Source of the DNA: Neoceratodus forsteri
Lineage: Eukaryota; Chordata; Ceratodontiformes; Ceratodontidae
Reading direction: 5' to 3'
NCBI GenBank assembly: GCA_016271365.2
Contig: CM028136.1
Coordinates: forward strand, 469,772,001 to 469,836,000
DNA: 64,000 bases
Each line of letters opens with the position of its first letter. Within the stretch, counting starts at the first letter, position 1. Below, piece after piece: positions 21,455-32,037 of this stretch. The translations under genes were made by a program, and so were the position numbers. The notes under the pieces are model-generated. The model did not search any database. It saw only the letters and a list, made by a program, of their open reading frames with translations, and was not told where the DNA came from.

Positions 21455-22600
21455 CTTTCCTTTGATGTATGGCTTGTTAAAGTTCCAGTGTTATCCTATG
21501 GGAATTTGAATTTGTATTTTTTTTTATTAATTATCCTTTTTCATATGTCCTCTAACTGTTGGGGGGTATGTGTTGTTCTTGTAGTACTCAGTAAGACCTT
21601 TGCTTTGATATATGGATTGTCCCTTAAGTCCATATATTGAGGGAGTTATGGCTTGTTGATGTCCCAATGTTATCCTAAGGGAATATTCATTTTTCTTTTA
21701 TATTGCTCGTAAATGTTTAGGAAGGTATATGTGTTATTCTTGCAGTACTCATTAAGACCTTTTTTTAATTCTTTTTTCTCCCTCCCCTCCCCTCCTGGGG
21801 CAGATTGCTCCTTCCACCTCCCCTCCAGCCTCCTCATTCGGCATCCCAGGGACTTACCTCAATCCCGGTCTTCACACACAGCCAGTCCCCTATGGTAGGT
21901 GTTGGTGGCTCACACCTGCCAGCAGAATAGATCAGGTATCCAGGAGAGGACCCTGTAGCTTTGGTGCAGAGCCTGTGAGGGGTTGGTGTCATTCTGCCCT
22001 GCCACTTTTCCACCTGTTTTCATCCCATGAGAGGAGTGGATGTACAATGCCATCCAGACATGCCGATGCATGCTCCCATGTGTAGGACATTGACAGCCAC
22101 TGCTCCTCCATTCACCACATTGCAGTCCTGGCTACCTATGCCCCCAGCCACTGTTAGTGGTCAAGCAAATGCCAGGGCCAGTGTCCCCCCTCCCCACAAA
22201 AAGAGAGCTGTCCTCTGGATGCTTGATTCTCCTCTCTCTGGCTGACCTGCAATGCTCTGAGATCACTCCCAACCCAGGATCATTGGTGTGGTGGTAGGTA
22301 AGGCATGGTGCTTCAGCTCTCCATGGCACTGGGCCAGTAGTAATACCTTTGTTTGATATATAGATTGTCCCTTAAGTCCAAAAATGGAGGGGGTTATGGC
22401 TTGTTAAAGTTCCAATATTATTCTATGAGAATTTTCATTTTTAGTTTATATGGTGTTTTATGAGGGCCCTACATTTTTAGGTTGATTATGTTTAATTCTT
22501 GTAGTACTCATGAAGACCATTGTATTAATGTATAGATTGTCCCTTAAGTTCAAATATTGAGGGAGTTATGGCTCATTGAAGTTCAAATGTGGGAAAAAGA
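21455..22600. repeat. ~165-bp degenerate tandem repeat, interrupted
   Basis: Blocks GATTGTCCCTTAAGTCCA, GAGGGAGTTATGGCTTGTT, CAATGTTATCCTA and TTCTTGTAGTACTCA recur in order at about 21470-21600 (partial), 21605-21765, 22345-22515 and 22525-22600 (partial). The array is broken by about 570 bp of unrelated sequence (21770-22340) that begins in a T-rich tract. No coding content. Confidence 0.7.
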
Positions 22601-22690
22601 CTAAGTCCAAAGTCTTTTTTTTTATGAGAGCATTCTTTTTTCATATGAGTGAAAAAGGCCATATGAAAAAGGATGCCTTTCCTGGTCACG
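22600..22690. repeat. CATATGAAAAAGG palindromic repeat, left of L1
   Basis: Contains GACTAAGTCCAAAG, TTTTTCATATGAGTG and CATATGAAAAAGGATGCC. The same words occur at 33535-33740, on the other side of the L1-like element, and in part at 42640, suggesting one AT-rich repeat family. Confidence 0.5.
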
Positions 22691-22984
22691 TGATGTGCTT
22701 GGTAGGAGAAGCAGCTTCCATCTCAGCTCCACATACTATTTAAATGAGGCAAAACCTGTAAAACTTATCATTTTTATTCTGTTTATAAGAGTGTCACCTG
22801 AGGATCACTTACGGATTACCTGGGACCTTTAACAAGTAAGACGAGTGACCAGGAACCACAGCAAATGGACCTGACATTGGTCCCACCAGTGCCACCCAAG
22901 TCTTAAGCAGCTGAAAGACAGAGCAAGGTTCACCTCTGGAGCCTGGTGACCAGGAAAACACAGCTGATAAACATGATTCTTTTT

Positions 22985-23193
22985 TCAGTGAACTGGCATC
23001 AATCAAAATGACTTTAATGGAGTTGGTCAGTGATTTTAGAACCCTAAAGCCAGCACTGAAAACACTGATCAGTAGAGTGGGTGATGCTTAGATGCACATC
23101 AGCTCTATAGAGGACCGACAAAAGTGGAAACATTGAAAATTCAGAAGCTGATGAAAAAACTAGCCAAATTAGATGATTGCATTGAAAACCAAA
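22985..23193 (+). pseudogene. L1 ORF1, coiled-coil part
   Basis: The translation gives SIKMTLMELVSDFRTLKPALKTL with heptad-like leucines, then SSIEDRQK and a decayed KKLAKLDD-like stretch. This is the coiled coil that trimerises L1 ORF1 proteins. Stops follow at about 23090 and 23135. The frame is interrupted at 23193 by the fold-back element and resumes at 24686. Confidence 0.65.
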
Positions 23194-24680
23194 GGCTTGA
23201 TTCTCAAAAGGGATTTAGATCAGTGGAAGCTGTGGCAAACAGCAGCTTGGGCTGAAGCCTGGTGCACCACATACCCTACACTAGAGTCTGGTAAAGGAGG
23301 AGTCTAAGTTCCCACACTTGCAGCAACCTCTTCTTTGCGACAAATACCTGAGCATGGGAGGGGGTTCCCGCAGGCTCCTGTGACAAAGGCAAGTGGTCCC
23401 CTCATTGTTGATCCTTCAGTCAAAAAAAAATAAAAACCCTTCCTGGTGGTCTAGTGTCCCCTCTCCCCAATCCCCGATGTCTACTGGTATTAATATTATT
23501 ATATATATACCCCTGTCCTGGTGATCTAGTGACCCCTTCCCTGATCCCTGATGTCTGCCAGTAATAATATTATTGTATATGCCCCCTTTCCAGGTGGTCT
23601 AGTGTCCCCCCTTCCTGATCTCTGATGTTGGTGGTAGTAATAGTATTATAATTAGCCTCATTCCTGGTGGTCTAGTGTCCCCCCTCCCCAATCCCTGCTG
23701 GTATTACTCTTATTGTAATCACTTCCTTCCCTGGTGGTCAAGTGGACCCCCACCCTCACTGCAGCAGGTAGTGCCCACCTTCCCATTCCCCCCCAAAACC
23801 GAAACACAGCCAGTGACTGGTACAGCCCACCTCTCACCTCCATGGCTGGCCATCAAATGAGCTGTCCCTGAGTGCCTACTGTCTAGTGTACACGCTCAGT
23901 GAATGAGCACGTACACTGTACAATAGGTGCTCAGTAACAGTTCAGTCTATGAATGGCCACAGAGGTGAGAGGTGGGCTGTGCCAGTCACCAGCTGTGTTT
24001 TGGTGTGGGGGAAGTGGGGAGGTCTGCATTACCTGCTGGGGTGGGGTTCCATTAGGCTACCAGGTAAGGGGGTGATTATAATAATATTAATATCAGTTAG
24101 GATTGGGAAGGGGGTCACTAGACCACCAGGAAAGGGGCTAAGTATGATAATATTATCACCCACATCAGGGATAGGGAAAGGGTGACACTAGGTCACCAGC
24201 AGTGGGCTAATTATAATACTATTATTACCGGCAGACATTGGGGATTGGGAAGGGGGCCACTAGACCAACAGGAAATGGGGTATATATGATAATACTAACA
24301 CCCACCACATCAGAGAAGGGAGAACTGTGTCACATTGCTGCACACAGGTACACTCTCCCGGGGGGAAATTTTCTAAGTACCCTTAGAACAGCCCTGGTTG
24401 GTCTAAGGGTACTTCGAATTTCTCCCTGTGAGATAGTTCTGAGAATCTCATTTACGGGGATGTAGCAGTTTGCATCTGCCACATGCCCCTTAGCATTATG
24501 TCACAACCCATTTTTGGGTGCACAGGTGGTACAAGCCCTGTTTGAGGCAGGCAGCCTGCTGTTGATGCAGACTGCCATTAAGAATCACTCCCAGCTCATC
24601 ATTTGGCACAAGGGGCACTTTGTGCCATTCTTTATGGTACAAGCCCCTTGCACTGCACCAGGGACTTTGAGAACTGAGCC
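23194..24680. mobile_element. fold-back DNA transposon E2, 1.49 kb
   Basis: The left end GGCTTGATTCTCAAAAG and the right end read in reverse GGCTCAGTTCTCAAAG form terminal inverted repeats, bracketed by CCAAA (23189-23193) and CCAAG (24681-24685), a likely 5-bp target duplication. Inside, the left arm (about 23410-23900) and right arm (about 23910-24330) are inverted copies. Each is made of four or so ~65-70-bp tandem units of the form GGTGGTCTAGTGTCCCC ... TAATATTATTATAAT. The centre is at about 23905-23925 (GTGTACACGCTCA / TGAGCACGTACAC). No transposase. The L1 ORF1 frame joins exactly across it. Confidence 0.8.
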
Positions 24681-24685
24681 CCAAG

Positions 24686-25190
24686 AGGGCAAGAATAGAA
24701 GGAATAACCTCATACTGGTGGGATTCCCAGAGAAGGCAGATAGGAGGAACATTTTTGCCTTTGTTCAGAAGCTCCTGCAGGAGGTGGCAGGCTGCCTGTG
24801 ATGGGGACCAGCTATATTATTGAATGGGATCATCGCTCATTGAGACCACAACCTCCACCTGGGGTGGGGGGTAAGCCCAGAGCCATCATTTTGCAATGTC
24901 TAAATTACCAAAAGAAGCCATTAATACAAAATCAAGTTTGCAAGCAGGATACCTTAATGTGGAATGGGAATAATTTCCATATGTTTAGCAATGTTACCCC
25001 AGCTGTTCGCGAAAAGCAACTTGTCTACAAAAAGATTAAGCAGATTCTGCATGGAGCCTGGATAAAATTCTGAATACTGCATCCAACTAGACTGATTGTG
25101 ACCACTGTGTAGGGCACCCATGAATTCCCCAATGCAGATATGGCAAGTAAGGAGCTCCCAAAATTTCTGCCTGACATCTTCAAACTGCCA
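24686..25190 (+). pseudogene. L1 ORF1, RNA-binding and C-terminal part
   Basis: Begins GKNRRNNLILVGFPEKAD (the RRM-like entry block RSRRNNLRI-GLPE), followed with frameshifts by IEWDHRSLRPQPPPGVGGKP, RAIILQCLNYQKK, LMWNGNNFHMFSNVTPAVRE and KKIKQILHGAWIKF. These blocks match the RRM and C-terminal domains of L1 ORF1p (Transposase_22 family), the nucleic-acid chaperone of the L1 particle. The closing DNADMA-like block lies near 25130. Confidence 0.8.
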
Positions 25191-25199
25191 CCTCCTCAC

Positions 25200-26925
25200 T
25201 AAGTTCCCATGATGATCAATTTATATCTCCTCAGATACTGTAACTACACTATTGAAACAAATCAGACTGTCGGTGGAATGTAAGGAATGTGGTAATTGAA
25301 ACTTCTGATTATGTAACTTTTCTGGTTCACAGGATCCCGCCTCTGGTAATATCTTGTTTTCTACTGTGGACTTGTTAATGTTGACATTTGCATCATGTTC
25401 AGACTTGATCATCAGTTACTGTATAAGGCTCTCAATATGTCAGATTGTTTCCATTCCTTTTAACTGTCACCTTCTTTTAGAATTTGATACCCCTTTTCCC
25501 ACCCCGCCACCACTAACAGTGCAGCTGCAGCTAGACTTTTCTTTCAGGAGCTGTCATCCCTGTCACTTTCTACAGGTGTTGGGCCACGCCTCCATGTCCA
25601 TGCTCCTTGGTAACCAACCCTCTAATTGGAAGTAATGCAGGACATGTTCTCTGCTGACACACCTCTTCACTGCACAATTGAGCTGGATACTGCTCGCACA
25701 TTTGTGGAGCCTGAAATGCCAGATTGGGAGTATTGGTTACAAACAGCAATATCATGGAGAAGTTGGTAATCTGTACCAGTACAGCACTATTCAGTGTCTG
25801 GCAATGAAGGAATACTCAAAGGAAGGATTCAGCTTGCATTTGCTGATCCATCCACCACTCACTCGGCTCTGCCAATCCCAAAGATCAGCAGCACAGACAT
25901 GAAGGGGTGCCCTCTCAACTGAGCTCTGTACCTCTTTGTCACCACAGTTACTGTGAGATACATTTATATACTTTAATGCCATCTCAAGCACATACTTCAC
26001 CCCATTTTAGTGGGAGCTTCTTTGTACACATCACATTTAAGATAAGTACTGCAATCGGGATATCTCGGACTGTATCCTGAAGTGTTTTGGATGATGCACT
26101 AATGATGGACTAATACATTGGTTGGGTGGGTGGGGTAGTAGCTTTTGTAAACCAGGATGGGTGAAGGGGGAACTACTGCACTTGCTGTAACCTTTTTTAC
26201 TTTTCTTTTTCTCTTTTATTATACTGTAGCTCTCTGGTGCCACTCATATCACAGACATTCAATGTTCTACATATTACCTTTCACTGCTTACCACATTTCT
26301 GCCTAATGCTTCACAGGTTTATTTATCAATGTACTGCAGCTGAATCATGAGTGGAGGGTCACTCTCATACAGATCCTAATAGTATCTTTACCTTTAAGCA
26401 CCTGCTTGACCAGTATATGGCAGACAAAAAATGGGAGTTTGTCCAATGATAAGTGGCAAGTCTACATATGGCTCTTGTAGCTAATGGACTTGAAACCTAC
26501 ACCTATAAATCTATGAACCTATCCTGATTGGACTTGCTGATTGTGGTTGGTGATGCCACGCCAGTTGGATACCTTCGTGAGGTGACAGCAGGTGAGGATC
26601 TCAAACCTCTCTCAAGCTACTTCTTGTTAATTACTGCTCTCATTACACCACTTGTTCAGTTTTGTTAGAGTGGCGTAATGACATTTATTCTGATTACATT
26701 TTTTATCCAGTTAGTTGTGTTGCTTGTTCTACTTTGTACTTATATTGCACTGCTGATACATTTTTATGTGATTCAGTTCTTGTTACAAAAAAGGGTGTAT
26801 TGTAAACATAGAACTACATACATATGCTTTGCCAAACCCAGGTCTTTCCAGGTATGTCAAATGAAGACTTGTAAGATGTCTTTCATTGTTCCACTGAAGG
26901 TTTCCTAGGCATGTACCACTCCATG
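25200..26925. other. spacer between L1 ORF1 and ORF2, partly foreign
   Basis: About 1.7 kb without recognisable coding sequence, much longer than a usual L1 inter-ORF spacer, so a further unrecognised insertion is likely (26230-26900 is the best candidate, being AT-rich and of different composition). The GTGGGTGGGGTAG ... CTTTTTTAC stretch at 26120-26230 looks like native L1 spacer. Confidence 0.35.
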
Positions 26926-26928
26926 TTT

Positions 26929-27570
26929 ATGGCAGTTAATCCTTATTGTTGTATAACATGGAATTTTGAAGGGGCTCAGACCAAAAAAGGATATACCAAC
27001 TGCTCAAGCACCTCAAATTCCAAGGGGTTAAGATTGCCTTCTTACAGGAGACACACACACCTACACATGAGGCTACATGCTGGAGGAGGGAGGGAGTGGG
27101 TAGGGCAGGTGTTTGCAGCAGTAGTTAATAAGAAGTGTCCAGGGTTGCTATTTTAATTCACAGAAGCCTGCCTTTCCAACTGCTTGAGTAGCAGATAGAT
27201 TCACATGGGAGGTACATTATAGTAAGAGGCAACCTGGGCAACTTAGAACTAACTCTCATCTCAATTTATGGCCTGAATGCAGAAGAACCACAGTTCTTCA
27301 AAACACTTTTAACTAATCTGGTGACCATGACTAGCAGACCCTTTATTCTGGCAGGAAACTGGAATTGTATACCAGATAATGCCTTGGACAAGTCAAAAGC
27401 TAAGCAGATTGGTCTTTCTTCCAATCAAAGGGCCTTTAGAGAACTTCAGGACTCCCTGGGGTTAGTGGACATATGGCGGGTACTGCATCCCAACATCCTT
27501 CACTACACATTCTGGTCAGCAGCCCATGATACCTTCTCAAGGCTTTACTTCTTTTTAGTAAGTTAGGACA
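26929..27570 (+). pseudogene. L1 ORF2, endonuclease domain
   Basis: The start region encodes AVNPYCCITWNFEGAQTKKG (equivalent of the SWNINGL block), then a frameshifted KIAFLQETHTH at about 27035. Then come LELTLISIYGLN (the IYAPN block), PFILAGNWNCIPD (GGDFN block, catalytic Asp changed to Asn) and LGLVDIWRVLHPN. The terminal SRLYFFLVS at 27560 corresponds to SRIDYFL. The protein would nick target DNA to prime reverse transcription. Here the catalytic blocks are damaged. Confidence 0.8.
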
Positions 27571-28083
27571 TCCTTAAGGCCACCACTCTCTGTAAAATAC
27601 ACACCAGGGTTATATTTCATTACTCTCCTGTTGGCCTCTTGTTTCTGTTTGCTGAGCAAGCTGGTTGTGGCAACATTTGGAGACTAAATAATAACCTTCT
27701 AAAGGACCCACATTGTCTAGGTAAAATAAAGAAATGTACCAGACAGTATTTCCAACTTCATACAAACATGGTAGGTAATCAAGCACACCTTTGGGGAATC
27801 TTTAAATTTATGCTCACAGGGGAACTCATTCAGCTGGCCTCTACCAGGAAAAAGAAACGTGAGGCAGAGGACAAGCAACTATTGCAAACCATTAAGGACC
27901 TTGAACGGAACATCTCGGGGGAAGTTGCACCACTGTGATTCTCCAGCTTAATGCAGCCAGAGCCAAATATGGGGAACTATTCAGGGAACAGGCAGAATTT
28001 GTCATATTTAGGGCCAAAACCAAATATGTTGATCAAGGGGAAAGGCGGGGATACTTCCGGCCCTCGGGCTTAAGCAACAGAAA
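27571..28083 (+). pseudogene. L1 ORF2, linker
   Basis: Encodes GNIWRLNNNLLKDPHC near 27660 (the WRLN-SLL block), then a lysine-rich helical stretch around 27850-27930. This is the normal connection between endonuclease and RT. Frameshift near 27935. Confidence 0.7.
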
Positions 28084-28766
28084 ATGAACAAAACTAGTAA
28101 ATCAATCAAATCCAAAGCTGATCAACTCTTCTCCAATATGAGGGATATTGTAATGGCCTTCAGTGAATTTTGCACAGAACTGTATGCTAAGGAATCTCTT
28201 GTGCAAGCGCCTGAGATCCAGCAGTTTCTTAATAAGGCAACTTTCCCTAAGCTTGCACTGGAACATCTAGAAAAACTGGGTGCCCCCATATCAGTGCATG
28301 AAGTTAAACAGGCATTAGCTTCCCTCGTGCTTGACAAAGCACCTGGTCCAGATGTATTCTCCCCAAATTTTTACAAAGTCCTGGTACAGGACCAATCCAA
28401 TCCCCTTGCTCTACTCTTTAACAAAGCCAAGCTGAAGAGGAACTTGGATCTGGTCTTGCAGAAAGCCCTCATAACCTTACTCCCTAAACCTGACAAAGAC
28501 CCAACACAAATGGGCAGCTACAGACCTATCTCACTCCTAAACACTGACCTAAAAATTTTAGCTAAAATGCTAGTTTCCAGGTAAATGCCATTTGGAGTTC
28601 CATAGTTGGACCACAAGAGGTGAGCTTCATGCAAGGCAAACTTGCTACTGATCACCTGCAAAAAGTGGCCCATATTCTCTCTGTGTCCAGGGACTCACAT
28701 ATTCCAGCTGTTCTACTTTTCTTCGATGCAGAGAAAGCTTTTGACAGAGTGTCATGGACCTTCCTA
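28084..28766 (+). pseudogene. L1 ORF2, RT fingers and palm
   Basis: A 166-codon open stretch (28084-28584) contains DKAPGPDVFSPNFYK (the PGPDG block), QKALITLLPKPDKDP and SYRPISLLNTDLKILAKML. After a frameshift, 28620-28766 has FMQGKLATDHLQ and LLFFDAEKAFDRVSW (the DxEKAFD block with a catalytic Asp). The frame stops abruptly at 28766, where an L2 fragment begins, and picks up again at about 31560. Confidence 0.85.
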
Positions 28767-29463
28767 CATGCCTTCATCACCTCGCAGCTTGATTACTGTA
28801 ACGCACTCTACCTCAGGTTCAGGGAAGGTGTGATGTGGTGTCTGCAGCTTTTGCAGAACCCTGCAGCCCAGTTTTTGACTGGACACTCAAGATTCAGTCA
28901 CACTACACCAGTGCTGAGTGAACTGCATTGGCTGCAGATGTGCTGGCTCATCCTCTTTAAAGCAGGTCTTCTGACCTACTGTATAAGACCTTACACAGTT
29001 TAGGTCTGGGCTATTTAAAGGAGCTCCTACATCTCTTCATTCCTACATCCCATCTCACTCACTCAGGTCAGCTGGAGAGGCCCTACTGGAGGTCCCCCAG
29101 ACAAGATTAAAATCTTCTGGGGACTGGCCATTTGAGGTAGCAGCCCCGGTCCTCTGGAATTCATTGCTGGGGTGCCTCCAGGAGGTGCCCTCTGTAAAGA
29201 TCTTTAAGAAATTGTTGAAGAACTTCTTGTTTGAGCAGGCCTTTGGGAGCTGAAATAGCTACTGATATAGTTAATGGATTATCAATCAGTTCAGAAATCA
29301 GTCTGCTTTTAAATTTTTAGTGGGTTATGGAAAATGTTATGGAGTTTATGTAGACTGCTCTGTACTGTACTGTTCTGTATGTTTGTGTTTTTATGTAAGG
29401 GTGCCCTGAGCCTATGGGGATGGGTGCCCCATACAAATAAACTCTACTACTACTACTACTACT
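28767..29463 (+). mobile_element. L2 LINE 3' fragment
   Basis: Encodes the end of an L2 reverse transcriptase: HAFITSQLDYCNALYL, LLQNPAAQFLTGHSRFSH, TPVLSELHWLQM, and after a frameshift PVLWNSLLGCLQEVPS and FKKLLKNFLFEQAF. Ends with ATACAAATAAACTC and a (CTA)n tail of about 21 bp (29443-29463). It is 5' truncated and inserted into the L1 RT. It is more decayed than the L2 at 47.9 kb and has a different 3' tail. Confidence 0.85.
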
Positions 29464-29494
29464 TGAATATGAAATGAATATGGCTTTCCCCCTC

Positions 29495-30255
29495 CATTTG
29501 TTTATTTAAAAGAGATTTACCAGGAAAGACATACTGAGCCATGAAGCTCATTTCAAGATATGTCCTGGGGGAATGGGTAAGGGATGAATGCAAATAGGTA
29601 GCAGCACAGTAATACAATAATACATTATATGTAATAAATAATAAACATGTAGGCACGTAAAAATAATGCAGGATTAAACAGTCAGAAAAAAGAGGTAACC
29701 AGACACTCACAAGCCTGTAACATCCAAAATAACTAGCAAGCAGGTGGGTAACCGGAAAGGAGAGAGAGAGAGAGAGATAGTGCAAAGGGATAAGAGGGGT
29801 GGGAAGTAGAGAGACAAAGGGACACAAAATAGGGTTATAAATTAGGGAGAGGTGGAAGAGAGTGGAGTGTTGAAGATGGGATGAGGGGAGAGGAAGGGGT
29901 AGAAAGGTTATAAAGGAGAATAGGAGTGGGTGAGACAAAAAAGGGTGAAAGTGTGAGTTGAAGGAATTAGAAGTAGAGGAAATGATGGGGGATGAAGAGG
30001 GTAAAGTGTAGGGGGAGAAGTGAAGAAGTAGTGAGGAGAGGGGGAGTAAGTGTTGGGCATTGGACTAAGGGCATTTGTAAAAGGGGGTAGTGTTGGCCTT
30101 GTAGCAGAGTGGACAGAGAGTGTTTGGTGGGGCAGAGCAAATTGGAAGTGGGAAGGAATTCCAGAGATTTGTAAGGAGGAATGAGAAACCAGATTGGCCA
30201 ACAAGGGTTTTATGAGAGGGGAGCAAAAGGCAATAATAAGCAAGTAATACCACAT
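29495..30255 (-). mobile_element. LINE 3' end (non-CR1), minus strand
   Basis: Read in reverse, 29500-29560 gives TTGAAATGAGC ... GCTCAGTATG, then TTTCCTGGTAAATC, the same stem-and-tail seen at 590-640 and 9000-9065. Upstream (30065-30253) the minus strand encodes FSFLLTNLWNSFPLPICSA, which resembles the LWNSLP block near the end of L2/Rex1-type RT proteins. The part between is a purine-rich (plus strand) 3' UTR with a short GA run at 29759-29777. Family not certain. Confidence 0.5.
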
Positions 30256-30257
30256 GA

Positions 30258-30382
30258 CAAGGTGTGGGTTATCTCCTGATAAGAGCACACCCAGATGCGA
30301 TGTTAGGCATGAGGTGCTTGCACCGAGTGCCTTATGCACCTGGGCATGCGCTTATCATCAGAAAACCCACACCTCGGTGTGT
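30258..30382. repeat. short hairpin (about 125 bp)
   Basis: AGGTGTGGGTTATCTCCTGATAAG on the left pairs with CTTATCATCAGAAAACCCACACC on the right. The interior also pairs in part (GCACACCCAGATGCG with CACCTGGGCATGCGC). It is either a tiny inverted-repeat element or part of the adjoining LINE. Confidence 0.6.
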
Positions 30383-30612
30383 GTTATTGCACCTATAAAA
30401 TGCCTCCCCCAAAAGTAAAAATTTAAAATATAAAAAGAAAAAGTTGTGAAAATGAAAAGATGAGGGAAAGAGAGTTTTTGGGTTAGAAAGATAAAGTAGT
30501 CCCTCTATGTACTGTTAGCTTGTTCAGTTGTAGATTCCCCCCCCCCCACCATCACATTCTGGCCAGGTTAAGTTGCTATTTCACCTCCTCCCCCCCCCAA
30601 AAAAAAATGAGA

Positions 30613-30650
<38 letters not shown>

Positions 30651-30685
30651 TACACACACAGACACACACACACACACACACACAT
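30613..30685. repeat. (CA)n microsatellite
   Basis: Two CA runs separated by CATATACATACA and one CAGA, total about 73 bp. Confidence 0.95.
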
Positions 30686-31271
30686 ACTGTATGTTTCCTT
30701 GTTGTGTGCAGAGGTTGCATTTAATTTTTAATAATTTACTTTGGGCAGCCAGATTCACTTAGACCAAATGTCAGCGATCTGTGCCCTATTCTGTGATGTT
30801 ACTCGGTACTCCCTTCATTTCCCAATGTACATGTTTTGTATGGATATTTAGTCATTTGTTTCAAATTTCTCTTCTTAAGAGATTTTTTTTGTGTTATGGC
30901 TGGCTGCAGGGGGAGTGAATGTGTCCCTCAGCAGCCATCATAGACAGACAGTGCTTGCTTCCTGGTTCTGAACAGTGAGGAAGAAGTAGAGTAAATTAAT
31001 TTAAAATTAATAGCAGTGTGGTGCAGTTGTTGAAAGTTATATAGGGAGGTCAATGCAAGTTTCAGCATAGGAGAGCGGATCTGTTATTTTTTTTCTTGAG
31101 AGTATGTTGGTGCGATGGTTGCTGACCTGTTTGTGAGTGGGTATGTAGCGGGATTTGAATGCCGTGGGAATCCATTCGGTGGCTTGATTGTGGTGGACTA
31201 CATTGGCTACCAAGCAGCACAGAAGAAGAGAACACAGGTCAAGATCTTGGCAAGTACTGAAAAAAAAAGAG

Positions 31272-31273
<2 letters not shown>

Positions 31274-31315
<42 letters not shown>
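31274..31315. repeat. (GT)n microsatellite
   Basis: About 20 uninterrupted GT units followed by a run of G. Confidence 0.95.
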
Positions 31316-31316
<1 letters not shown>

Positions 31317-31559
31317 GGGGGGGTCACAGCAGGATTTATGCCAAGGTGCTGGACATTTGCAGAAACTAGCGGGAGAGCTGTGAATGATCAAGACAGCTTC
31401 CCGCTGCTGCGTCAGTGAGCTCTGCCAGTCAACGTTTCTTTTTATGCTTGGCAGAGGTCACTGATTTGCTGTTGTGATGGGGCATGTTGGTGGGCAGTAG
31501 TCCCAGCTGGCTACTATATCATCTTATAAGGACTTGGCTCAGATGCTGTAGTAGCCAGT

Positions 31560-32036
31560 TGGAGACTTTGATTTCTTAACCCATTTTATAACCGGAGATA
31601 TTTTATAATCCATAGGTTGGGTTGAATTGCTATACTCCCATTCCTCAGCCAGGATCTTCTGCAATGGTATCCTTTCCTCCCACTTTGAATTACAAAAAGG
31701 CACTAGGTAGGGAAGCCCCATTTCCCCCTACCTCTTCAATTTATATCTAGAAACTCTGACAAGAAGGACATTGGCTGAGGATAATATGAAGGGCATCACT
31801 GTGGGAGACTACAGATATGAAATCTCCACTTAAGCTGATGATGTGCTTCTACATCTTGAAGATCCAGCTCATTCAGGCCCAGTAGCTTTGGCTTTACTGC
31901 AGAAATTTAGGCACATCTCAGGGTACACATCAAACCTCCCCAAACTTGGAAAATATCACTTTACCACCACACCCTCAAAGAGCAGGTAATGTAATGGGGG
32001 ATACCTGGGCATTTTTATTGCCCAGAGCAAGAAATC
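31560..32036 (+). pseudogene. L1 ORF2, RT catalytic part (after the insertion)
   Basis: Resumes the RT lost at 28766: SARIFCNGILSSHFELQKGTR, a stop, then GSPISPYLFNLYLETLTRR (the RQGCPLSP-LF block) and YEIST-stop-ADDVLLHLED at about 31825 (the YADD site, whose Tyr codon is a stop). Then SGYTSNLPKLGKY (SGL-IN-K-K block). Plus-strand frame with several stops. Confidence 0.8.
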
Positions 32037-32037
32037 A

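Larger units (their letters stand above)
30383..31558. other. unassigned insertion inside L1 ORF2, with (CA)n and (GT)n
   Basis: No coding match. Holds a C run at 30538-30548, (CA)n at 30613-30685 and (GT)n at 31274-31315. The two dinucleotide tracts are mutually complementary and 0.6 kb apart. Apparent histidine/threonine and cysteine/valine peptides here are microsatellite translations. Confidence 0.5.

Noticed and set aside
30520..30762. His/Thr-rich and Cys/Val-rich peptides
   Set aside because: Translations of (CA)n; the same applies to the (GT)n peptides at 31115-31418.
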